Below are positions 1 to 6,907 of a stretch of 10,932 bases of DNA, in pieces; the stretch's first letter is position 1; each line of letters opens with the position of its first letter. The DNA is taken from positions 1-10,932 of the forward strand of contig JADGJH010001274.1 in assembly GCA_027596945.1 (NCBI GenBank), read 5' to 3'. Below the pieces are notes generated by a model, which ran no database searches, was not told the DNA's origin, and worked only from the letters and a program-made list of their open reading frames with translations. The translations under genes were made by a program, and so were the position numbers. Source of the stretch: Physocladia obscura (taxonomy: Eukaryota > Chytridiomycota > Chytridiomycetes > Chytridiales > Chytriomycetaceae).

Positions 1-17
1 TCATAATGCAGATATAT

Positions 18-526
18 TTACAAGCAATCAAGGAGAAATATTGGAGTGTTTATGCAGAGTAAGATAGCAAAAATCTCATGCAAAAAAATTTTCACTGACA
101 AAAAATTTTTTATTTTAAATTGTTCAAAAAGAAAGACTTTGCTGTAGATAAAGGAGCTGCATTTGGGAATTTTCAAAACTCCAGTACCCGCTGCTTGTTT
201 CTCATTTTTAGCTGTTTTTTCTGCTTTTTTTTTTTGGTGGCATCTGATTTTCAGTGGAAGTATTGATTTGATTTAAAATTTGAATTGCTGGACAAAAAAA
301 TAGCTGGAATAGTGTCATACTTCTTGGGTAAAGATTTAACTTTCTTGGTTGGTAGAGAAGTTGGTTGAACCCATTTAAGAGTGATACTTTCAAGTTTCCA
401 ATTTTCTGGATCAGCAGATTTAAACAAATCTTTTGCAAAAGATAATTTTGCAGAATCTGGTGAGTGACATATGGGGAATTTAAAATGGTAGAAGATTTTG
501 CTGGTAGCTGTAGTGGCTTGAGTGAA
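18..526 (-). pseudogene. decayed unidentified coding tract
   Basis: Read on the minus strand, an open frame runs from 526 to a TGA at 253-251 (about 91 codons with no clear ATG). It includes the protein-like stretch SADPENWKLESITLKWVQP. After that stop and a run of 11 A (minus strand, near 225-235), a second frame stays open to a TAA at 20-18, with the segment KIPKCSSFIYSKVFLFEQ. One stop and one frame change join two otherwise long frames in AT-rich DNA, which suggests a broken gene or a repeat-derived ORF. The stop could instead lie in a short intron. I do not recognise the protein and propose no function. Confidence 0.3.
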
Positions 527-777
527 CTAATTCAATACTTTCTCTCTCAGAACTAAATGATAACAGTTTGAGATGGAAGTATGACAAATAGTTGGAGTAG
601 AAGTTTAATACATAATGAATACTTTCTTTTTATTTGATAAGACCAATAATAAAGGAAAGAACAGGGTTGAGTTTACGTAGTTTTTGAAGTAGAAAGAAAA
701 GAAAGAAAAAGAATAAAAGACACTTAGAAAGAAAAATGGTTGGAAAGTGATTGGAAGTTGCTTGAATTGTTTTTGGG

Positions 778-828
778 TTCTTGAAGTTAATAGAAGGCTT
801 TGGAAATTTCTAGAAAATTCTTCAAGAA
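778..828. promoter_or_regulatory. heat-shock-element-like array inside a 9-bp inverted repeat
   Basis: Positions 803-820 read GAA-at-TTC-ta-GAA-aa-TTC, four alternating pentamers matching the HSF1 binding consensus exactly. The array is flanked by TTCTTGAAG at 778-786 and its exact reverse complement CTTCAAGAA at 820-828; each arm is itself a TTC-nn-GAA unit. No intact promoter is adjacent: the nearest complete gene starts at 1441. Whether it is functional is unknown, and it may belong to a transposon relic. Confidence 0.3.
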
Positions 829-851
829 AAATTAGATTAGCAATCTAATTT
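829..851. repeat. perfect 10-bp inverted repeat (hairpin)
   Basis: AAATTAGATT at 829-838 is followed by the 3-nt spacer AGC and the exact reverse complement AATCTAATTT at 842-851. It lies just beyond the last recognisable residue of the Tc1-like relic (876). It could be a transposon-internal or terminal hairpin, or chance in AT-rich DNA. Confidence 0.5.
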
Positions 852-875
852 ATAACACAAAATGCTAGAGTGACA

Positions 876-1290
876 TCAAAAATAGAGCTTCTGGTTCTTG
901 GGGCACCTTTGTATGGTCATTTCATCACTCCAAGAGATCCACATCATCCAAACAAATCTTAATGAATTCCAGTCTTTTTGCATGATTTCTCTTTGAAAGA
1001 AGCAGTTTCTTCCAAAGTCTGTGGAGAATGAGGCTGTTGATCGACTCAAATCAGTTGATTGTGGATTTGGACAAGATGACTGAACCAGAGTCAAGAACCT
1101 TGATGTCTCTGACAGGCATCATTGAAGTCTTTGCAATGACTTTTTAAGCTACAGTACAACATGTCCATCTGTGCCCTTTTGGTGGAAGTGTGGTTTTGGG
1201 GGAAATCCTTATTCTTCTCTTATCACAGAACCACTGATGGAGAGCCCCAGATTTCTTGCATAGCTTTTTAGCTATAGTGCCCCAAGGTAC
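876..1290 (-). pseudogene. Tc1/mariner-like transposase relic (N-terminal half)
   Basis: In minus-strand frames, pieces of a Tc1-type transposase appear in the expected order: SKSTIN (end of the helix-turn-helix region, about 1046-1063), then LLLSKRNHAKRLEFIK (about 963-1010), then WISWSDEMTIQR (about 911-946), which carries the WSDE motif with the first catalytic aspartate of the DDE/D domain. Frames change between the pieces and stops interrupt them (for example after SKSTIN and after DDVDLLE in one frame). Upstream, about 1140-1290, a weaker basic tract could be the rest of the DNA-binding domain. Downstream of 876 I find no second or third catalytic acid, so the copy is truncated and dead. 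Family assignment rests on motif order only. Confidence 0.45.
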
Positions 1291-1291
1291 A

Positions 1292-1315
1292 TTGACCTCA
1301 CAAAGGTAAGGTCAA
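1292..1315. repeat. short inverted repeat TTGACCT/AGGTCAA
   Basis: TTGACCT at 1292-1298 and AGGTCAA at 1309-1315 are exact reverse complements separated by 10 nt. A related CTTGACC recurs just before the oxidoreductase start codon (about 1423-1429). This may be a regulatory operator or part of the flanking transposon end. Confidence 0.35.
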
Positions 1316-1351
1316 GAATGCGTTGCTTTCAAATTCAGTGTACATTTTTTA

Positions 1352-1390
1352 TTTGTCAGGTTTTGGCAGGACAACCTGTGCACTGACAAA
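1352..1390. repeat. 39-nt stem-loop, possible transposon end
   Basis: TTTGTCAG at 1352-1359 and CTGACAAA at 1383-1390 are exact reverse complements. Inside them, CAGGTT (1358-1363) and AACCTG (1374-1379) form a second inverted pair. On the minus strand the block begins TTTGTCAGTGCACAGG and lies about 100 bp outside the Tc1-like relic, the right place for a terminal inverted repeat. It also lies 50 bp upstream of the oxidoreductase start, so a promoter role cannot be excluded. I could not find a convincing partner repeat. Confidence 0.4.
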
Positions 1391-1440
1391 AATCTGACTG
1401 CCATAAAAATTAACAATTTGGCCTTGACCGAAACTTAGTC

Positions 1441-2370
1441 ATGAAGGTCGCGCAAGTAACATCTTGGCTACGTGCGCCTCAGTACCTGACAGTTGCCGAA
1501 ATTCCAAGGCCATCAGAAGACCAAATCCAGCTCAAAGTTGTCGCAGTGGGACTGCACAGACTCGTGCGCGCCAGAGCTTCTGGAAAGCATTATTCAGCAA
1601 ATGAACTGCCACACATTCCCGGAACAGACGGAGTTGGTATCGATCCGACAACCAAGAATCTGTACTACTTTTCTGCAATGTCGCGAACAGGTGGCTCGTT
1701 TGTGGACACCATCAACGTCGACAAGAAGGGCGTTGTCCTACTTCCTCAGACAGTCGATCCTATTGCAATCGCCGGATTTTTGAACCCGGCATTGAGCAGC
1801 TGGATGGCCTTGTCAAAAAGAACTGCCAATCTTCCGCCGGATTTCACCGTTCTGATTCTCGGGGCAACAAGCGCAAGCGGCAAGATCGCGGCCCGTGTTT
1901 CGCGTCTGTTTGGCGCAAAGAAAGTTATTGGAGTTGCGAGAAATGAAAAGGCTCTGGTTGCCGTCGAGGGGCTCAATGAACGCGTTGTTTTGCGCGACCA
2001 GGTAAAAGGCACGGATTTTTCCACGATTGATAACGTGGATGTTGTTCTTGACTACATCTTTGGAGAAGCAACTACTCACTTGCTGGAATCAATCAAAGTG
2101 TCGCGGCCACTTCAGTATGTCCAGATCGGTACTGTGTCTGATCCCGTTGCCACCATTGCTGGAGAAGTGTTGAGATCAAAGGATATTACAATGAGAGGCT
2201 CTGGTCCAGGGTCCTGGTCTTTGGCAGAGCTTGGTTCTGAATCTGCAAAGCTTATTTCAAAGATGGCGAGCTGGAAAGCCGAAAATATCCGTGTAATTCC
2301 TCTGAAGGACGTTGAATCTGCTTGGAATGATGAACAGTATTCAAGCGAAAGAGTGGTGTTTGTTCCATGA
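1441..2370 (+). CDS. quinone-oxidoreductase-like MDR protein, zinc-free
   Basis: A single-exon gene of 309 aa. The order is that of the medium-chain dehydrogenase/reductase superfamily: a GroES-like N-terminal half, with GLHRLVRARASGKHY and PGTDGVG (residues 60-66), then a Rossmann domain whose nucleotide-binding turn is LILGATSASGKIAARV (about 138-153), then VIGVARN where the 2'-phosphate of NADPH is usually met. The structural and catalytic zinc cysteines of classical alcohol dehydrogenases are absent, as in the QOR branch. The likely reaction is NADPH-dependent reduction of a quinone, enone or similar carbonyl; the substrate cannot be told. Length fits the family (about 310-330 aa). The ATG is preceded by an in-frame TAG at 1435-1437. 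Unlike CCDC113, HDAC and RPA12 it has no intron, and its codons are more G+C-rich than the flanks. The subfamily pattern resembles bacterial proteins, so transfer is possible. Confidence 0.88.
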   Translation: MKVAQVTSWLRAPQYLTVAEIPRPSEDQIQLKVVAVGLHRLVRARASGKHYSANELPHIPGTDGVGIDPTTKNLYYFSAMSRTGGSFVDTINVDKKGVVLLPQTVDPIAIAGFLNPALSSWMALSKRTANLPPDFTVLILGATSASGKIAARVSRLFGAKKVIGVARNEKALVAVEGLNERVVLRDQVKGTDFSTIDNVDVVLDYIFGEATTHLLESIKVSRPLQYVQIGTVSDPVATIAGEVLRSKDITMRGSGPGSWSLAELGSESAKLISKMASWKAENIRVIPLKDVESAWNDEQYSSERVVFVP

Positions 2371-2749
2371 AAATTTTGAAGTTTTTTCTCACTCCCAATG
2401 TCACACCCACCTCTTTTCCCTCATGGTCAAGCCCACTACTGATTTTCATTTTTATTCATTCTCAATGCAGCTTCTAATAAAAAAAGGTGGTTTTGGATTG
2501 GGTTATTGCATACTTTAGCAAATTTTACATTTGACAGGGCATTGTTGATATCATGAAATTTGAAGGTTTCTTGAATTTATTGTGGATTGGAATAAGGGTA
2601 ACAACGTGAAATACAGCAAAACCATTTATCTATTTGAAGCTGAAATAATTTACCACACTATTATGAAAATCAATGCATATTTTAATTCTTCATATTGGTT
2701 TCTTCGAAATCAATCCTCTTCTGAATAGACTATGTGACAAAAACAAAAA
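2371..2749 (+). other. intergenic: oxidoreductase 3' end and CCDC113 upstream region
   Basis: A pyrimidine-rich stretch follows the stop codon (about 2383-2470), with AATAAA at 2476-2481 as the likely polyadenylation signal. The rest (2520-2749) is AT-rich and should contain the CCDC113 promoter. I recognise no specific motif there and no further gene. Confidence 0.5.
2476..2481 (+). terminator. polyadenylation signal AATAAA
   Basis: A canonical hexamer about 105 nt after the oxidoreductase stop codon, followed within 30 nt by a GT-rich stretch (GGTGGTTTTGGATTGGGTT), the usual arrangement of a 3' processing site. Confidence 0.45.
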
Positions 2750-4267
2750 ATGGACAACAACAACAATAACAATGCAAATCTCGATACAGCTGACTTTGAC
2801 GCCTACTCTGATCACGATATAGTTCGTCTAAATGATGAATTAAAAAAGAGAAACGCGCTTCTTGACGCCGAAATTAATCTGTTCGACTCTTACCTTGTCC
2901 GCGTTTGCCCACCCGCTCCATTGCAACAACAGCAACAATCTGCCACCTCCACAACAACACCATCCAAACATTCTCCAAACAATCATAACAGTCAACTAGC
3001 CTCAAATCCTGAAGACTTTTCCTCAGACTTTGCCGCCGCAACTATTGATCTTGGCGGTAAAAAACCATCAACTACTGTTGTTACAGACCAGCTGCCACCA
3101 CCATTGCGCAAAAAGAAGAAAGGCGAAAAAACTAAAGAGGCCGATAAACCAATCGCACTCACTCCTGAACAAAAATCAGAAATTGCTACTCGTGAACTTG
3201 AAGAATTGCGGGATGAGATTGAAAAACAAAAAGAAGATTGGGGGAAAATTATGGACAATTACAAGGTTACACGCTTATATATCTATTTTTTTGTTTTATT
3301 TTGTTTTATTATTTCATTCTTACATTGTATTTTTAATCTGATGTATATTTCCAAATCAAAAGGCTGAGTTGGAAGAAGTCGAAATCAGAGTTTCAGAAAT
3401 TAAAAAATCAATGTACGAATTCAAACGCGACATTATTCAGCAGGCAGTAAACCAACGCACAGGGAAAGTAGTCGCAGAACGAGTACTCCGGTATTTTGAC
3501 GACAAAATTCGCCTCAAAGACGCAATAATCGAAAAAGTTCGTCTTAAAAATGCTACCCTGAAAGTTCAGAAGAACAAGTTACATCTTCAACTAAAGCAAA
3601 AAGAAGAAATGGGTGAAGTTTTGCATGCAATTGATTTTGATCAATTACAAATTGAAAATAAGCAATATTTGGCCAAAATTGAGGAACGCAATTCTGAATT
3701 GCTGAAGCTAAAAATGACGGCAGGTAATACTGTACAGATTTTGAATTTTTACAAGGTGGTTCATTATTGTTGTTTTTCTTACACTCTAATTTCACATTCC
3801 TTCTTGGAAAATTTTCCAATCGTATTATTTTCTTAGAAAAAATTGCAATCACTGACATCTGAATCTCAGAAATTGAGGAATGAAATAAACCAACGAACGG
3901 ACTTCTTGTCTAAGCTTAACCAAGAAGCAAAAATAGTTGCTCGAGAAACTCAAAAGGCATCCACCATCAACGAAAAACTGAAAATCAAGATGGAAGAGTT
4001 CAAAGTCCCACATGTTTGCCTTTATAATTATTAATATTGCTGTAATTTTTTTTTAATAAAACGATTTTAAAATAGGTTATGGAATATGTGAACATGAAAG
4101 CTGAGCAGTATGACTTGAACAAAAAAGTTAAATCTTGGGAACGGAAGGTTGAAATAGCTTCCATGCAAGCAACACGAATGAAAAAGATATGGCATCAGAT
4201 GTCTTTCCAAGGGCAACCCTCTCGCTCTGGCCTTGGTCAAGGCTCTTTGTTCCCTGCCATTTCCTGA
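2750..4267 (+). CDS. CCDC113: CCDC113, coiled-coil protein of motile cilia
   Basis: Four exons (2750-3265, 3363-3755, 3837-4013, 4076-4267) give 425 aa; all three introns are phase 0 (97, 81 and 62 nt). Residues 3-8 are poly-Asn and 59-63 poly-Gln, followed by a low-complexity Ser/Thr/Pro linker and a basic KKKKGEK patch. From about residue 140 to the end it is almost continuous coiled coil. Conserved CCDC113/DUF4201 blocks include EEVEIRVSEI, KIRLKDAIIEKVRLKNA, TLKVQKNKLHLQLKQKEE, FDQLQIENKQYLAKIEERN, AGNTVQILNFYK and WERKVEIASM. They match animal CCDC113 in order and spacing across every splice junction, which fixes the introns. In ciliates and algae the CCDC113/CCDC96 pair links the nexin-dynein regulatory complex and radial spokes on the axoneme; the animal protein is also found at centriolar satellites. 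The N-terminal region and the last 20 residues are not conserved. Human CCDC113 is 377 aa. Confidence 0.92.
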
Positions 4268-4996
4268 GGAAAAAAAAGGAAAGAGAGTAAACAAAAACAA
4301 AACAAAACAAAAAAACAAAAAACAATAATATTGTTTCGAACTATTTTTGACTCATAGTCTGAGATAGTACACTTTTTTATTTTTGAAATACCTCGGCGAT
4401 TTTCCCCTTCCTGTCTGTCTGTCTTACAGTTTCTAGAAAAAGACTACTGAATGGAAGGACTAGAGAAGCAATGCAGCCAAGACTGGAAAGAGAGTGAGAG
4501 GCAGCGGAAGAAAGTGGAATAATAAAACTGGAGCGTGGAGCGGAGCAAAGAGTGGTCAATTTTTCATTGAAAATTCAGTCATCTTTGCACGAGACATGAA
4601 TGATAATGATGTGTTGGATTCCGCATGTTTTCCGACTCGCAGCTACAAAATCAATTGAGGACCCCATGGTCGCGACGATTCGCACAGACACCGCCGCCAT
4701 CTTCTTCATCGTTCAAAATACCGAAATGCACTGCAATAGTGTCAGAAAATGAAAAAGGCTGGCGCCAAACAATGACAAATCAATTGTAGACATAGATATT
4801 GACGTTTCTTCTTTGTTGGCGACCGACAGTTTTGTAGGAAGAATCACAAACGTCGCCGAAAATGGCACCGAAGATGATGATGATAATGAAGATGATGATG
4901 CAAGCAATGGTGCTGATGCTGATATAGTCGCAGTTGCTATTTTCTTCACTTCTTTTCCCAAATTTCACGACTTTCCAAAACAAAATAAACATCTCA
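4268..4996. other. intergenic, low complexity with short open frames
   Basis: An A-rich CAAAA-type tract (about 4290-4330) follows the CCDC113 stop, then a TCTG repeat (4411-4422) and a purine-rich stretch (about 4450-4555). Short open frames: plus 4451-4522 (MEGLEKQCSQDWKESERQR..., 23 aa), plus 4666-4752 (28 aa), minus 4709-4575 (44 aa, MKKMAAVSVRIVATMGSS...), and an acidic plus frame open 4753-5082 without an ATG. I recognise none as a protein. Part of this must be the HDAC promoter and 5' leader. The G+C-rich patch at 4630-4730 is the most likely promoter core, by inference only. Confidence 0.4.
4869..4902 (+). repeat. GAT/GAA trinucleotide repeat
   Basis: Near-perfect GAT units with interspersed AAT and GAA. 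In one frame they read as EDDDDNEDDD within an acidic open frame, and on the other strand as a serine run. It lies about 100-130 bp before the HDAC start codon, so it may be untranslated leader. Confidence 0.6.
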
Positions 4997-6838
4997 ATGA
5001 GTACCCCCAACCCAGTATCGTCACTTACTGTGAATCTAACCGCTATGGAAAAAGAGAAAGTTGTCTACTTTTTCAACGGTGACTTTTTTTTTCTTTTACT
5101 CAACTCCAGTTTGCCCGCCGCCACTCAACTGGTATGGGATTTTACTTTTTTAGAAACCACTGCAAAATTCCATTACGGAGATGGTCATTGTATGAAACCA
5201 GCTAGAATTGGGTTTGTTTTCTTCTTCTCTTTTTCCTCCCTGCCTTCCCTTCCTTTTCTGCTGCCAAATAATAAAATCTCCACAAAACAAAAACACACAC
5301 ACACCCACATACAAAATGCCTAATTGTGGACAAAACTAAACGATAGGCTCGCTCATAATCTTATCGTTGGATACGGCATGCACAAAAAAATGTCATGTTT
5401 CACTCAACGTCGTGCTACTGACGCCGAAATGACCGAATTCCATTCGGAAGATTACATTGAATTTTTGAAACGAGTCACACCCGACAATGCACGTGCATTT
5501 TCAAAATTTCTGTCGAGATTTAGTGTAGGCAACAACGGCGATTGCCCCATTTTCGAGGGTCTTTACGACTTTTGCCGTTTATGTGAGTTTGGGCTAGACG
5601 GAAATGAAATTTTTTCTTGAATGGTGTGACTCACTATTTCAAATATATTATTTATTAGCTGCAGGTGGATCGATTGAAGCCAGTCGCAAATTATGTTCAG
5701 GGTCCGATATTGCAATTAATTGGTCTGGCGGATTGCATCATGCAAAGAAATTTGAAGCGTCTGGATTCTGTTACGTGAATGATATTGTACTGGGAATTCT
5801 GCAGCTGCTTCGAATTTATCCACGAGTTGTATATATTGACATTGATGTGCATCACGGTGATGGTGTTCAAGAAGCATTTTATCAGGTTTTGGTTTAAAAA
5901 TTACATTTATGATTATATTAAAAACAAATGCACAACGCAGTCTGACAGAGTTATGACGGTTTCATTTCACAGTTACGATGGAAACTTTTTTCCAGGAACA
6001 GGATCAATTGATGAAACTGGGATCAGAAAAGGCAAACGCTACGCCGTTAATGTTCCTCTTCAACCAAAAATTGGTTTGTAAGCTTCGTAAAAATTTCAAG
6101 GTTAAATAATTGCTGATAATCAGACGACGTTTCGTATGCGTATATATTCGAAAGCGTGATGCAAAACGTCATGGAAAAATTCCAACCATCTGCGATTGTA
6201 CTACAATGCGGCGCCGATTCGCTTGCTGGTGATCGGCTTGGAAGCTTCAACCTCAGCGTCAAAGGGCATGGAGCTTGTGCAGCGTTCATGAAGAAATTTA
6301 AACTGCCTATGCTTGTTGTTGGTGGAGGTGGATATACGATCAGAAATGTCGCGCGCGCCTGGACATATGAAACAAGTATTTGCACAAACACCGATCTTCC
6401 AGACGAGCTTCCGCTGAACCCATACTACGCGCATTTTGGTCCTGATTTCCGTTTGCACAGTAACGGCGTTGATCGAAACGCACATGACGAAAATACGCGA
6501 CAATATCTTGATTCTGTCCGCCAATATATTGCGGAAAATTTGAGGGACTTGGAAGGAGCACCTAGCGTCGCAATGAATGAAATTCCACCTGACATAAACG
6601 GATTTAATGCTGAGACTGGAGCATGGGAGGTAAGAAAACTGAAAGTTAGTCGAAATTGACTCAAGTATTATATTATTGATTACAGCTTGATGATATGGAT
6701 GACAATAATCCAGAAATGAGAGTTGATCAAGGAAAGTTTGAATTCGGGGCTGCCGGCCGCTTGAGGAGAGAAAAGGATTTGCAAGAATTTGACGACCGTG
6801 AAATGTATGATGGTGATGAGGATCAAGACCATGAATGA
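4997..6838 (+). CDS. HOS2: class I histone deacetylase, HDAC3/Hos2 type
   Basis: Seven exons (4997-5078, 5154-5211, 5347-5582, 5659-5885, 5941-6073, 6124-6629, 6686-6838) give 464 aa. The enzyme removes acetyl groups from histone lysines with a zinc ion; Hos2 works in the yeast Set3 complex and HDAC3 with NCoR/SMRT. Visible active-site residues: His152-His153 (GGLHHAKK), zinc ligands Asp188 and His190 (DIDVHHGDG) and Asp277 (CGADSLAGD), and Tyr316 (GGGGYTIRN). Lys42, Arg283 and Arg319 correspond to inositol-phosphate contacts known in HDAC3. HDAC3/Hos2 rather than Rpd3 identity rests on [37 protein letters not shown] and the tail [12 protein letters not shown], close to the HDAC3 C-terminus. 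One extra residue is seen in [12 protein letters not shown]. The ATG at 4997 gives a 20-residue lead before the conserved start; Met17 is a second in-frame candidate. All splice junctions restore the family's spacing. Confidence 0.95.
5220..5311 (+). repeat. pyrimidine tract and CA microsatellite in HDAC intron 2
   Basis: The longest intron of the gene (5212-5346, 135 nt) holds a CTT/CCT-rich run (about 5220-5260) followed by an interrupted ACAC repeat (about 5292-5305). Slippage here probably explains why this intron is more than twice as long as most others in the window. Confidence 0.6.
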
Positions 6839-6897
6839 ATTTTCTCCATTCCAGCGTTATAATCATCGAATGTTGGAAAATTAATATATAGTATTCA

Positions 6898-6903
6898 TTT
6901 ATT
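6898..6903 (-). terminator. polyadenylation signal AATAAA for RPA12
   Basis: TTTATT on the plus strand reads AATAAA on the minus strand and begins only 5 nt after the RPA12 stop codon. Cleavage 10-30 nt further would fall in the HDAC 3' region, about 6870-6888. Confidence 0.45.
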
Positions 6904-6907
6904 TGGT

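Noticed and set aside
92..107. CACTGACAAAAA shared with 1381-1392, as a possible transposon end pair
   Set aside because: The 12-nt match is in direct orientation, half of it is an A-run, and similarity does not extend on either side.
3369..4034. Open frames starting at 3369 and 3843 as independent small proteins
   Set aside because: They are internal exons of CCDC113 extended into the next intron; the alignment continues across the junctions.
4067..4325. Phe/Leu-rich minus-strand open frames
   Set aside because: They are antisense to the last CCDC113 exon and to the CAAAA tract; composition artefacts.
4713..5010. Minus-strand Ser- or Ile-rich open frames (82 and 76 codons)
   Set aside because: The Ser and Ile runs are the other strand of the GAT repeat; no conserved motif.
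5324..6659. Open frames at 5324-5620, 5604-5897, 5779-6081 and 6156-6659 as separate genes
   Set aside because: They are exons of one HDAC, or frames running past its exons into introns; splicing restores the family alignment at each junction.
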